From: Bacillus sp. EB106-08-02-XG196
GTDB lineage: Bacteria; Bacillota; Bacilli; Bacillales; Cytobacillaceae
Length of the DNA stretch: 64,000 nucleotides
Direction: 5' to 3'
Assembly (NCBI RefSeq): GCF_013396335.1
Contig: NZ_JABWSY010000006.1
Location: forward strand, 124,001 to 188,000
The position numbers were made by a program, and so were the translations under genes. The notes under the pieces were generated by a model that was not told where the DNA came from, did not search any database, and saw nothing but the letters and a program-made list of their open reading frames with translations. Of this stretch, positions 46,967 to 54,799 are shown in pieces (the stretch's first letter is position 1; each line of letters opens with the position of its first letter).

Positions 46967-46980
46967 TACCATAGGGGGTA
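46967..46980 (+). promoter_or_regulatory. CstR operator O5 overlapping the SD of the next gene
   Basis: TACCATAGGGGGTA; its right half is also the SD (AGGGGGT) of the rhodanese-MBL gene at 46988. Slightly asymmetric compared with the other copies. Confidence 0.55.
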
Positions 46981-46987
46981 AAATGGC

Positions 46988-48115
46988 ATGACTGTTAATG
47001 TAATGAGTTCTAAAGAGGTAACGAGAAAGGTACTTAATAAAGAAGAATTATTTATTCTAGATGTCCGAAATGAGAGTGACTTTCAGGATTGGAAAATTGA
47101 AGGAGAAAACTTCAAGTATTTTAATATCCCTTATTTTGAATTGCTAGATGGTGTTGAAGGGATTATGGATAAGATTCCTTCTGATAAAGAAGTTTTGGTG
47201 GTGTGTGCAAAGGAAGGTTCATCTATTATGATTGCTGAAATGCTCTCTGCCGAAGGTATTACTGTTTCTTACCTAAAGGGTGGTATGAAAGCCTGGAGTG
47301 AACATTTAGAACCTGTAAAAGTCGGTGATTTGAAAGATGGTGGCGAAATTTATCAGTTTGTACGCATTGGTAAAGGCTGTTTATCTTACATGGTCGTATC
47401 GAACGGAGATGCAGCGATTATTGATGCCACTCGTATGACTGACATTTATTTGGAATTTGCTGAAAGTATTGCTGCAAAAATTACTCATGTTTTTGACACA
47501 CATTTACATGCTGACCACATTTCCGGTGGCAGAAACATTGCAGAAAAAACAGGTGCAACCTATTGGCTGCCTCCAAAGGATGCAACTGAAGTAACTTTTT
47601 CTTATCAGCCATTAGAAGACGGTAATGACATAGAAATCGGGAACGTGAAAATCAATATTCATGCCCTATATTCTCCAGGTCATACTATTGGGTCTACTTC
47701 ATTTATTGTGGATGAAAAGTTTTTACTATCTGGAGATATCTTGTTTATTGACTCAATCGGGAGACCTGATTTAGCCGGCTTGGCACAAGATTGGGTTGGA
47801 GATTTGAGAGAAAGTCTTTATAAACGCTACAGAGAATTATCAGAGGGTTTAATCGTCCTCCCAGCTCACTTTATGATCATTGAAGAATTGAATGATGATG
47901 GTAGTGTATCAGAAAAATTAGGAACACTGTATGCTAAAAACCATGGCTTGAACATTGAAGACGAAAATGAGTTTAGAAAATTGGTAACGGAAAATTTACC
48001 ACCACAACCTAATGCGTATCAAGAAATTCGTGAAACGAATATGGGAAAAATAAATCCTGATGAAGAAATGCAACGTGAAATGGAAATTGGACCAAATCGC
48101 TGTGCCGTTCGATAA
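46988..48115 (+). CDS. Rhodanese/metallo-beta-lactamase fusion, persulfide dioxygenase type
   Basis: 375 residues. N-terminal rhodanese domain (~5-108) with Cys73 in [10 protein letters not shown]-terminal MBL domain with [11 protein letters not shown] (H172, H174, D176, H177), SPGHTIGS (H232) and SGDILF (D250), the iron-binding set of ETHE1-like persulfide dioxygenases. Such enzymes oxidise low-molecular-weight persulfides to sulfite or thiosulfate. Domain order is rhodanese first, as in B. subtilis YrkH, and reversed relative to staphylococcal CstB, where the MBL domain comes first. A C-terminal CAVR adds one more Cys. Confidence 0.88.
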   Translation: MTVNVMSSKEVTRKVLNKEELFILDVRNESDFQDWKIEGENFKYFNIPYFELLDGVEGIMDKIPSDKEVLVVCAKEGSSIMIAEMLSAEGITVSYLKGGMKAWSEHLEPVKVGDLKDGGEIYQFVRIGKGCLSYMVVSNGDAAIIDATRMTDIYLEFAESIAAKITHVFDTHLHADHISGGRNIAEKTGATYWLPPKDATEVTFSYQPLEDGNDIEIGNVKINIHALYSPGHTIGSTSFIVDEKFLLSGDILFIDSIGRPDLAGLAQDWVGDLRESLYKRYRELSEGLIVLPAHFMIIEELNDDGSVSEKLGTLYAKNHGLNIEDENEFRKLVTENLPPQPNAYQEIRETNMGKINPDEEMQREMEIGPNRCAVR

Positions 48116-48141
48116 AACACAATATCTAGGAGGTAAAAGAA

Positions 48142-48369
48142 ATGGAAGCAAATAAGATTATAGATGCAAAAGGGTTGGCATGTCCGATGCCGATTGTAAA
48201 GACAAAAAAGGGAATGAATGATTTAGAAAGTGGTCAAGTGTTAGAAATCCATGCGACGGATAAAGGGGCAAAAAATGACCTTGCGGCATGGGCAAAATCA
48301 GGCGGTCACGAGGTAGTGAAACACGAAGTGGAGAACGACGTTTTAAAGTTCTGGATAAAAAAAGGTTAA
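48142..48369 (+). CDS. TusA-like sulfur carrier
   Basis: 75 residues, a single TusA domain with LACPMPIVKTKKGM (Cys14). Very similar to the N-terminal half of the fusion protein at 46356, which suggests duplication. Corresponds to B. subtilis YrkI. AGGAGG upstream; a terminator-like hairpin follows before the exporter gene. Confidence 0.9.
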   Translation: MEANKIIDAKGLACPMPIVKTKKGMNDLESGQVLEIHATDKGAKNDLAAWAKSGGHEVVKHEVENDVLKFWIKKG

Positions 48370-48375
48370 GAAATA

Positions 48376-48402
48376 GGGAACCGATTTGGGTTCCCTTTTC
48401 TT
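48376..48402 (+). terminator. Hairpin between tusA and tauE (possible partial terminator)
   Basis: GGGAACC-GATTT-GGGTTCCC then TTTTCTT. No new promoter was seen for the exporter gene, so it may act as an attenuator. Confidence 0.7.
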
Positions 48403-48420
48403 AAGGGGGGAGGCAGCAGC

Positions 48421-49197
48421 ATGGATATTGGCTTTATTATTACTATTTTCTTAATTGGTTTTATTGGTTCATATATATCTGGAATGTTAGGAATAGGCGG
48501 TTCTATTATTAAATATCCGATGCTTTTATATATTCCGCCTATATTTGGTTTAGCAGCATTTAGTGCCCACGAGGTATCAGGGATAAGCGCTGTTCAGGTG
48601 TTTTTTGCGACGATCGGTGGTGTTTGGGCGTACCGTAAAGGCGGCTATTTAAATAAAACATTAATTGGCTATATGGGAGTAAGCATTTTAATTGGTAGTT
48701 TTGTTGGCGGTTTTGGTTCAAAGTTAATGACTGAGGGTGGAATCAATTTAGTTTATGGGATTTTAGCATTAATCGCAGCTGTCATGATGTTTGTTCCGAA
48801 AAAAGGAATTGATGATATTCCACTGGATCAAGTTACGTTTAATAAATGGCTTGCAGCATCTCTAGCATTAATTGTTGGAATTGGTTCTGGAATTGTTGGA
48901 GCGGCAGGAGCATTTTTATTAGTTCCAATCATGCTAGTTGTATTAAAAATACCAACACGTATGACGATTGCTTCTTCATTAGCTATTACGTTTTTATCTT
49001 CAATTGGTGCCACTGTAGGGAAAATTACCACGGGACAAGTAGAATTTTTACCTTCCGTAATTATGATTTTTGCCAGTTTAATTGCCTCACCATTAGGTGC
49101 GATGGCTGGTAAAAAGGTAAACACCAAGGTTTTACAAGTGGTATTAGCCTTTTTAATTTTAGCAACAGCTATAAAGATTTGGATGGATATTCTATAG
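48421..49197 (+). CDS. TauE/SafE-family sulfite exporter
   Basis: 258 residues with about eight hydrophobic helices and the family start [24 protein letters not shown], repeated in the middle as [20 protein letters not shown]. TauE/SafE proteins export sulfite or related organosulfur anions. It likely removes the sulfite made by the persulfide dioxygenase. Position and type equal B. subtilis YrkJ. Strong SD (AAGGGGGGAGG). Confidence 0.9.
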   Translation: MDIGFIITIFLIGFIGSYISGMLGIGGSIIKYPMLLYIPPIFGLAAFSAHEVSGISAVQVFFATIGGVWAYRKGGYLNKTLIGYMGVSILIGSFVGGFGSKLMTEGGINLVYGILALIAAVMMFVPKKGIDDIPLDQVTFNKWLAASLALIVGIGSGIVGAAGAFLLVPIMLVVLKIPTRMTIASSLAITFLSSIGATVGKITTGQVEFLPSVIMIFASLIASPLGAMAGKKVNTKVLQVVLAFLILATAIKIWMDIL

Positions 49198-49203
49198 AAA
49201 AAA

Positions 49204-49232
49204 AGAACCCATCATTGCTGGGTTCTTTTACT
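49204..49232. terminator. Bidirectional terminator after tauE
   Basis: AAGAACCCA-TCATTGC-TGGGTTCTT with A- and T-rich flanks; shared with the converging lipoprotein gene. Confidence 0.88.
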
Positions 49233-49246
49233 TATCTCTAATATAT

Positions 49247-49621
49247 TTAATTTTCAATTTCATATGACCAGTTATTCATACCGCCGGTCATGTTATTAAT
49301 ATTAGTAAATTTATTATTTATTAATATTTCACTAGCTTGAGTAGAGCGATTTCCGCTGCGGCAAACCACTATATAGGTTTCTTCTTTATCTAAATCGTTC
49401 AATTTATTTTCTAATTCTTGTAATGGCAGCAATATTGCATTAGGGATGTGCCCTTCTTGATACTCTTCAGGGGTTCTGACATCTAGCACAACTACTTCCT
49501 TGTTGTCGATGAGTTGCTTTGCTTCCTCTGAAGATACATTTCTATATCCTTCGGAACTAATTCCACATGAAGTAAGAGTTACTACTAATAATATTATTAA
49601 TAAGTGCTTGAATCGATTCAT
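49247..49621 (-). CDS. Rhodanese lipoprotein
   Basis: 124 residues. Signal peptide and lipobox LTSC (Cys19) followed by one rhodanese domain with active site CRSGNRST (Cys87), so the sulfurtransferase faces the outside of the membrane. AGGA-type SD. An O6 operator copy lies 36 bp upstream of the start, which ties this convergent gene to the CstR regulon. Confidence 0.88.
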   Translation of the reverse strand: MNRFKHLLIILLVVTLTSCGISSEGYRNVSSEEAKQLIDNKEVVVLDVRTPEEYQEGHIPNAILLPLQELENKLNDLDKEETYIVVCRSGNRSTQASEILINNKFTNINNMTGGMNNWSYEIEN

Positions 49622-49657
49622 TTTATGTCCTCCATTAAGTGCTAGTTTTTCTTATTA

Positions 49658-49671
49658 TACCTTATAGGGTA
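49658..49671 (-). promoter_or_regulatory. CstR operator O6 before rhodanese lipoprotein
   Basis: TACCTTATAGGGTA, same TACC-N6-GGTA core as O1-O5, in the leader of the minus-strand gene. Confidence 0.72.
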
Positions 49672-49718
49672 AAGGTGTTCTTAACCTAAATTTGAATAAA
49701 AAACAAACATTCTGTAGC

Positions 49719-49757
49719 AAAAAAAATCCTAACATCTAAATAGTGCTAGGATTTTTC
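49719..49757 (-). terminator. Hairpin at right island border, inverted copy of the tRNA terminator
   Basis: AAATCCTA(ACA) ... TAGGATTT hairpin. Read on the opposite strand to the tRNA terminator at 44467-44503, it shares an 18-base run (eight A's plus TCCTAACATC) and most of the rest. No gene needs it as a terminator on the plus strand. Confidence 0.65.
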
Positions 49758-49894
49758 CATTTTATTGTTAGTATTTTTTGGTGGCTGACCCTTTCTACGT
49801 CTCTAGACCTATTCGAAAATCAAGCTCAGGCTCAATTATATGCAGCCTCGAAAAAAGGTAAGATGATATCAAGAAAGCAAAGGAGGAAAACAAA

Positions 49895-50242
49895 TTGAAA
49901 AAATTTGGTTTATGTTTAGCAGGAGGAATTGCAGCCATCATCTTACTTTCAACACTTGGTCCGATGGTGGGGTTACTAATAAGTCTGGCAGCTTTATATT
50001 TCATCTACAAACAGTTTTTAAAAGCAGAATCAACAGGTGGAAAAATTGTGCTAGGTATTATTGGAGTCATCTTTCTAATGGCTTCTATCTCAAATGCACC
50101 TGCCATTATCGGTGTAGTTGCTGCTTACATTCTTTACCTAGTCTATAAAAATTGGAATTCCAGCAAACACTCTGTAGTTAAAGAAGAATCTGATCCTTTT
50201 GTGAATTTTGAAAAGCAATGGAATGAAATCAAAAACTATTAA
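49895..50242 (+). CDS. LiaI-like small membrane protein
   Basis: 115 residues. TTG start with AAAGGAGG 8 bp upstream. Three or four hydrophobic segments (~5-25, 27-45, 52-70, 72-88) and a charged cytoplasmic tail ending NFEKQWNEIKNY. The pattern recalls LiaI-type proteins that sit with PspA/LiaH in envelope-stress operons, but no PspA gene is adjacent here. Function therefore open. Closed by a strong terminator. Confidence 0.6.
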   Translation: MKKFGLCLAGGIAAIILLSTLGPMVGLLISLAALYFIYKQFLKAESTGGKIVLGIIGVIFLMASISNAPAIIGVVAAYILYLVYKNWNSSKHSVVKEESDPFVNFEKQWNEIKNY

Positions 50243-50273
50243 ACGCATGGATATAATTACTCCATGCGTTTTT
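50242..50273. terminator. Bidirectional terminator
   Basis: AAACGCATGGA-TATAATTAC-TCCATGCGTTT followed by TTAC; A's on the other side. Between converging genes. Confidence 0.85.
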
Positions 50274-50277
50274 ACAA

Positions 50278-50823
50278 TTAATGACTTTGTTTATTTATCC
50301 ACTTTATGTAGTTATCCATAACCGTATCAATGAATTGAACAGTTGGCTCGTGAATGAGTTTTCCAGATTCATCAAGCTTTTCATGAACAGCTCCTATAAA
50401 TACTTCATTTCCTGGTAAAGTCACCGCAGATATACCAGGAGAATTTAAAATCTGTCGTAAATGCATTTGTGCACGGGCGGTTCCTAATACGCCAGGGGAA
50501 CTGCCGACAATCATGACAGGTTTGTTCACCATAACTTTATCAACACGGGAAAACCAATCAATCGCATTTTTTAAAAAAGCAGGAATAGAATGGTTGTACT
50601 CAGGTGTAACAAATAGGACTCCGTCACTTTCAGCCACCTTTTGCTTAATCTCCGTTACGATTTCTGGCGGTGTAAGCTCATCATCTTGATTATACATCGG
50701 CAGTTTTTCTATAGGCAGAATTTCAATCTCTGCAGTCATCTGATAACGATTTTGCATGTATAATGCTAATTTTTTGTTAAATGATTCCTTCCGATTACTA
50801 CCTACAAGTGCTACGACTTTCAT
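50278..50823 (-). CDS. NAD(P)H-dependent FMN reductase
   Basis: 181 residues from the ATG at 50823 (AGGAG 8 bp upstream). Flavodoxin-like fold with GSNRKESFN (FMN phosphate loop, ~7-15), PEYNHSIPAFLKNAIDW near 76-92, and GSSPGVLGTARAQ. Typical of the YieF/AzoR-like NADPH-dependent FMN reductases that reduce quinones, azo dyes or chromate. Physiological substrate unknown. Confidence 0.9.
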   Translation of the reverse strand: MKVVALVGSNRKESFNKKLALYMQNRYQMTAEIEILPIEKLPMYNQDDELTPPEIVTEIKQKVAESDGVLFVTPEYNHSIPAFLKNAIDWFSRVDKVMVNKPVMIVGSSPGVLGTARAQMHLRQILNSPGISAVTLPGNEVFIGAVHEKLDESGKLIHEPTVQFIDTVMDNYIKWINKQSH

Positions 50824-50928
50824 ACATATCTCTCCTTTCATGTCAGTATAAATATTATCACTAAAATGATTGTAATTCATATTCAGAGGCTCGTGGAAAA
50901 CGCAATGGTGCCAAAGTATTAGAAAAAA

Positions 50929-50954
50929 TGAAACCTTGTTCCTAATTTAACGTA
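50929..50954 (+). promoter_or_regulatory. Sigma-W promoter of the yknWXYZ-like operon
   Basis: TGAAAC at 50929-50934, exactly 16 bp, then CGTA at 50951-50954: a perfect match to the sigma-W consensus TGAAAC-N16-CGTA. It lies 47 bp before the yknW start. B. subtilis yknWXYZ is a sigma-W operon. Confidence 0.9.
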
Positions 50955-51000
50955 TAATTAAAAGGAAGATTTTACATAATTTGAGACTGGGGTGTTATGG

Positions 51001-51671
51001 ATGGAAAATCAAACAGCCATCATTACAAAAGAACAAAAGCCTTCATTATTAGGAATGTTTACGAGTCCGGGTGAACAATTTGAGAGAATTAAGCAGTCTC
51101 CAAAAATCTGGATGCCGCTGCTAATAGTAAGCATCCTTTACGCAATTGGGATGACTTTGTTGGCATTATCGATGGATGCCTCAACCTTTATTGAACAGGG
51201 GATTCCAGAAGATCAAGTTGACCTGGTATTAGGTATTACAAAAGTTACCGTTGCCATAACAGGCATCCTTACACCCATAATCGGTGTTCTGATTAGTAGT
51301 ACAATCCACTTAATTATTACCAAGATTGCTAGTTCACCAGTAACATTTAAACAATTATTTTCAATGAATACGTATATAGCGATAATCGGTGCCGCGGGAA
51401 TCATTCTAAATACAGCGATTCGATATGCCATTGGCGGTAACCCAGAAATATATGTTACTAGTTTAGCAGGGTTGCTAAATCAAGAAAAAGTTGGAATTTT
51501 AGATTCATTTGAGGTTTTTGCAATCGGACTATGATTGTAACAGCTATCGGACTTCATAAAACAGGACAATTATCTAAGGGACTGGCATGGACCATTGCAA
51601 TTGTCTTCTTCTTAATTGGTATTGGCTTTACATTAATCAGCAGTCTGCTGCAAGGAGCGCCGATGCAATAA
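51001..51671 (+). pseudogene. yknW: Yip1-family membrane protein YknW, apparent one-base frameshift
   Basis: The intact frame runs from the ATG at 51001 to a TGA at 51532-51534, giving 177 residues with several membrane helices and a Yip1-type core. The missing last ~48 codons lie in the next frame. They read TMIVTAIGLHKTGQLSKG, then a final hydrophobic helix, and stop at 51669-51671, overlapping the yknX ATG (TAATG). Restoring one T between 51525 and 51526 would change GG to a Trp codon (AI-W-TMIV) and rejoin the frames. In B. subtilis YknW supports assembly of the YknXYZ exporter. It may be a real mutation, a phase-variation site or a sequence error. Confidence 0.8.
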
Positions 51672-52798
51672 TGAAAAAGAAAACATGGATTATGATTAGT
51701 GTAATCAGCCTGGTCATCATCATGATTTCCGTCAGTGTTTACCGTGAGGTTTTTGCAAAAGGACCTTCCGTTGAAACTACTGAAATGAAGAAGGAGGAAA
51801 TTTCCTCCCTATTAATGATTCCAGGTACAGTAAAACTCGAAGAGGAACAAATCATTTATGCTTCTCCTGAAAAAGGAGAACTTAAAGAGCTTCTTGTAGT
51901 AGAGGGGCAGGAAGTAAAGAAAGGCACGGTAGTAGCAAGGCTTCAAAATCCTCAGCTGGATTTGGAAATGGAGCAAAATCAGCTTTCTATCGAATCTGCT
52001 AATCTAAAAATAAATCAACTTGATAAACAATTGAAGCTTTTAAAGGATAAAGAAAAAACACTTGCGGATCAGGTGGGAAAAGCAGAAGCAAAAAAACAGC
52101 TTGACCCCGAATATCAGCAAATAGAGATGGAAAAGAAGCTGGCCAATTTAGAATTAAAGCAAACAAATCTTCAAAAGGAAATGATTGATAAACGTCTAAG
52201 TGAATTGGAGATTAACAGTACAATAGACGGTGTCGCCCTATCCGTTCATAAACCAGATTCATCCTCTCTTGAAAAAAGTATGGCTGAGCCTATTCTACAT
52301 ATTGGTAAACTTGATGCAAAGATAGCAACTGGTTTGTTATCTGAATATGACACTATGAAAGTAAACAGCGGACAGAAAGTAGTTCTCCGCTCCGATGCTG
52401 TACCTGATCAAGAGTGGCAGGGTGAAATAATCAAGATTTCTCTTCTTCCTGAACAAAATCAAACGGCTCTCCAAAGCGGAAGTCAGGCTGTACAATATCC
52501 GGTAACGATGAAGATTACAGGTGATAGTGAAGCATTAAAACCAGGATTCCAAATTATCATGGAAATTGAAACTGATAAAAAACAAGCAAATGTACTTTCC
52601 ATAGATGCCCTGCATGATGATGGAGAACAGCCTTATGTTTTCATCGTTATGGATGACAAGGCAGTTAAGAAAAAAGTTAAAACAGGCATCACCTCGGGAG
52701 CAAAAATTGAAATTTTAGAAGGTTTATCAAAAGAAGACGAAATTATCATTTACGGCCCAGAATCAATTAAGGACGGTATGGAAGTGACCGTAAAATGA
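51671..52798 (+). CDS. yknX: Efflux adaptor YknX (MacA/HlyD type)
   Basis: 375 residues from the ATG at 51671, which overlaps the yknW stop. One N-terminal membrane helix (~5-25), biotinyl-lipoyl-like half-motifs (IIYASPEKGELKELLVVEGQEVKKGTVVARL), a coiled coil at ~95-185, and a beta-barrel domain with GQKVVLRSDAVPDQEWQGEI. It links permease YknZ to substrate capture outside the membrane. In B. subtilis the complex protects against the SdpC toxin. Overlaps yknY by ATGA. Confidence 0.92.
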   Translation: MKKKTWIMISVISLVIIMISVSVYREVFAKGPSVETTEMKKEEISSLLMIPGTVKLEEEQIIYASPEKGELKELLVVEGQEVKKGTVVARLQNPQLDLEMEQNQLSIESANLKINQLDKQLKLLKDKEKTLADQVGKAEAKKQLDPEYQQIEMEKKLANLELKQTNLQKEMIDKRLSELEINSTIDGVALSVHKPDSSSLEKSMAEPILHIGKLDAKIATGLLSEYDTMKVNSGQKVVLRSDAVPDQEWQGEIIKISLLPEQNQTALQSGSQAVQYPVTMKITGDSEALKPGFQIIMEIETDKKQANVLSIDALHDDGEQPYVFIVMDDKAVKKKVKTGITSGAKIEILEGLSKEDEIIIYGPESIKDGMEVTVK

Positions 52799-53490
52799 TC
52801 GAGCTAGATTCAATTACCAAAACTTATTTGCTTGGCAAAGAAAGCGTTAAAGTATTAGATAAGATTAGTTTGAAAATAGAACAAGGTGAATTTGTTGCCA
52901 TCATGGGTCCCTCAGGTTCAGGAAAATCAACTTTAATGAATATGATAGGCTGTTTGGATAAACCAACTACTGGGATCTACACTCTAAGTGGAGAAAATGT
53001 TTCTCATTATAATGACAATGGACTTGCAAGGGTAAGGAATCAATCAATTGGATTTGTGTTCCAGCAATTTCATTTATTGCCTCGTTTATCAGCATTGAAA
53101 AATGTAGAGCTTCCGATGATTTATGCAGGTGTCTCCAAATCTGAACGTCAGACAAGAGCAGTAGAAGCATTGGGTAAAGTGGGATTATCTGACCGTATGG
53201 GTCACCTCCCAAATGCCTTATCCGGTGGACAAAAGCAGCGTGTCGCAATCGCGAGAGCCATTGTGAATAAACCAAAAATCATTCTAGCCGATGAGCCGAC
53301 GGGTGCACTAGATTCAAAGACAAGCATCGACATTATGGAGCAATTCAGGGAACTAAATGAGGATGAAGGCGTTACGGTAATCGTTGTTACCCATGAATCA
53401 GAAGTGGCAGCATATGCGAATCGTACGATATTTGTTCGAGATGGTATGATTCAGCAGCCTCCTGCTGCCATTAGGGGGGCGTCTGAATGA
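52795..53490 (+). CDS. yknY: ABC transporter ATPase YknY (MacB type)
   Basis: 231 residues. Walker A GPSGSGKST near 39-47, Q-loop VFQQFHLLPRLS, signature LSGGQKQR near 141, Walker B ILADEPTGALDS, and the switch His in VTHE. Ends and starts overlap the neighbours by 4 bp (ATGA), so the operon is tightly coupled. Confidence 0.96.
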   Translation: MIELDSITKTYLLGKESVKVLDKISLKIEQGEFVAIMGPSGSGKSTLMNMIGCLDKPTTGIYTLSGENVSHYNDNGLARVRNQSIGFVFQQFHLLPRLSALKNVELPMIYAGVSKSERQTRAVEALGKVGLSDRMGHLPNALSGGQKQRVAIARAIVNKPKIILADEPTGALDSKTSIDIMEQFRELNEDEGVTVIVVTHESEVAAYANRTIFVRDGMIQQPPAAIRGASE

Positions 53491-54680
53491 GTTTTATGGA
53501 AAACCTGTTAATGGCGTTAAGCTCGCTAAAGGCACATAAAATGCGAAGTATATTAACCATGCTCGGTATTATTATTGGTGTTGGAGCAGTAATCATTGTA
53601 GTGGCTATTGGTCAGGGAGGAGAGGCGATGCTTAAAACACAAATAACCGGTCCAGGAAACACGGTAGAATTGTTTTATCAGCCTTCTGATGAAGAAATCC
53701 GATCAAATCCAAACATTTTCCTGCAGGCTCCGTTTAAACAGGAGGATATTCGGGCTCTTGACCAAATACAAGAGATTAAAAGCATTGTCGCTTCTAGCAC
53801 TCAAATGTCATCTGTTAGATTTCAGCAGGAAACCACTGATGTGTCTTCCACAGGAATTAATCAGGCATATTTAAAATTGAATGAAATGAATGTTGAAAAA
53901 GGCAGAAGTTTTTCCACTTCAGATTTTCTAGGCGGCCGTCGAGTAGGGTTAGTCAGCCATGTCATCCAGGAAGAATTATTTAAAGGTGATAATCCTGTTG
54001 GAAAAGTTATCAAAGTGGCAAATCAGCCGATAGAAATTATCGGTGTTTTAGAAAAACCGACAGGTCTTCTATCATTTAGTTCAATGGAGGTTTATCTGCC
54101 CTTTCAAACATGGCGGACAATTTATGGCAGTAGTGACTATACACAGGTTACTCTGCAAGCTGACTCGTCTGACGAGTTGCAAATTGCAGGAAAAAAGGCA
54201 GCAAGACTATTAAACAATATGCATAATACAGAAGATTCCTATCAGGTCCTTAATATGGAAGAAATCGCAGCAGGGATCGGGCAGATTACAAGAATCATGA
54301 CCTTAATTATAGGAAGCATTGCGGGTATTTCGTTGTTCGTTGGCGGTATTGGTGTTATGAATATCATGCTTGTTTCCGTAACAGAGCGTACTAGAGAAAT
54401 CGGAATTCGAATGGCGCTAGGTGCTACAAGAGGACAGGTTTTAACTCAATTTCTTATTGAATCGATGACGCTGACATTAATCGGTGGCATCCTCGGGATT
54501 TTTCTTGGCTGGGGAACGGCAAGTATTGTCAGTTTCTTTGCGGGATGGCCATCCTTGATATCGTGGCAGGTAGTGTTGGGCGGTGTGGTCTTTTCGATGG
54601 TGATTGGGGTTGTATTTGGACTCCTTCCAGCAAATAAGGCTTCAAAATTAGACCCTATCGAATCACTAAGGTATGAATGA
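53487..54680 (+). CDS. yknZ: ABC transporter permease YknZ (MacB type)
   Basis: 397 residues. One N-terminal helix (~20-42), a large extracytoplasmic domain (~45-275), and three C-terminal helices, with GGIGVMNIMLVSVTERTREIGIRMALGATRGQVL, the FtsX-like signature. It works as a mechanotransmitter with YknX and YknY. Last gene of the operon; no strong hairpin follows. Confidence 0.95.
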   Translation: MSFMENLLMALSSLKAHKMRSILTMLGIIIGVGAVIIVVAIGQGGEAMLKTQITGPGNTVELFYQPSDEEIRSNPNIFLQAPFKQEDIRALDQIQEIKSIVASSTQMSSVRFQQETTDVSSTGINQAYLKLNEMNVEKGRSFSTSDFLGGRRVGLVSHVIQEELFKGDNPVGKVIKVANQPIEIIGVLEKPTGLLSFSSMEVYLPFQTWRTIYGSSDYTQVTLQADSSDELQIAGKKAARLLNNMHNTEDSYQVLNMEEIAAGIGQITRIMTLIIGSIAGISLFVGGIGVMNIMLVSVTERTREIGIRMALGATRGQVLTQFLIESMTLTLIGGILGIFLGWGTASIVSFFAGWPSLISWQVVLGGVVFSMVIGVVFGLLPANKASKLDPIESLRYE

Positions 54681-54736
54681 ATATTTAATTTGAATACTCA
54701 GTAAACTTATACTATAATAATTTCAACTCAAGGTAT

Positions 54737-54799
54737 GAGTAAATTAATAGTAGTAGGGAGACGAGCTGAGAATGGAAAAAGTTAGTGTAGATAGTAGAG
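54737..54799 (+). promoter_or_regulatory. (G/U)AG-rich leader of trpB, possible TRAP-binding site
   Basis: GAG at 54737; TAG at 54748, 54751 and 54754; GAG at 54758, 54763 and 54768; the ATG at 54772; then TAG at 54783, 54788 and 54792, and GAG at 54797. Four steps have the 2-3 nt spacing preferred by the Trp RNA-binding protein TRAP; others are too close or too far. The triplets cover the SD and start codon. Confidence 0.4.

Noticed and set aside
51587..51670. Upstream extension of the yknX frame
   Set aside because: It is the wrong frame over the displaced end of yknW; the ATG at 51671 with TAATG coupling is the sound start.
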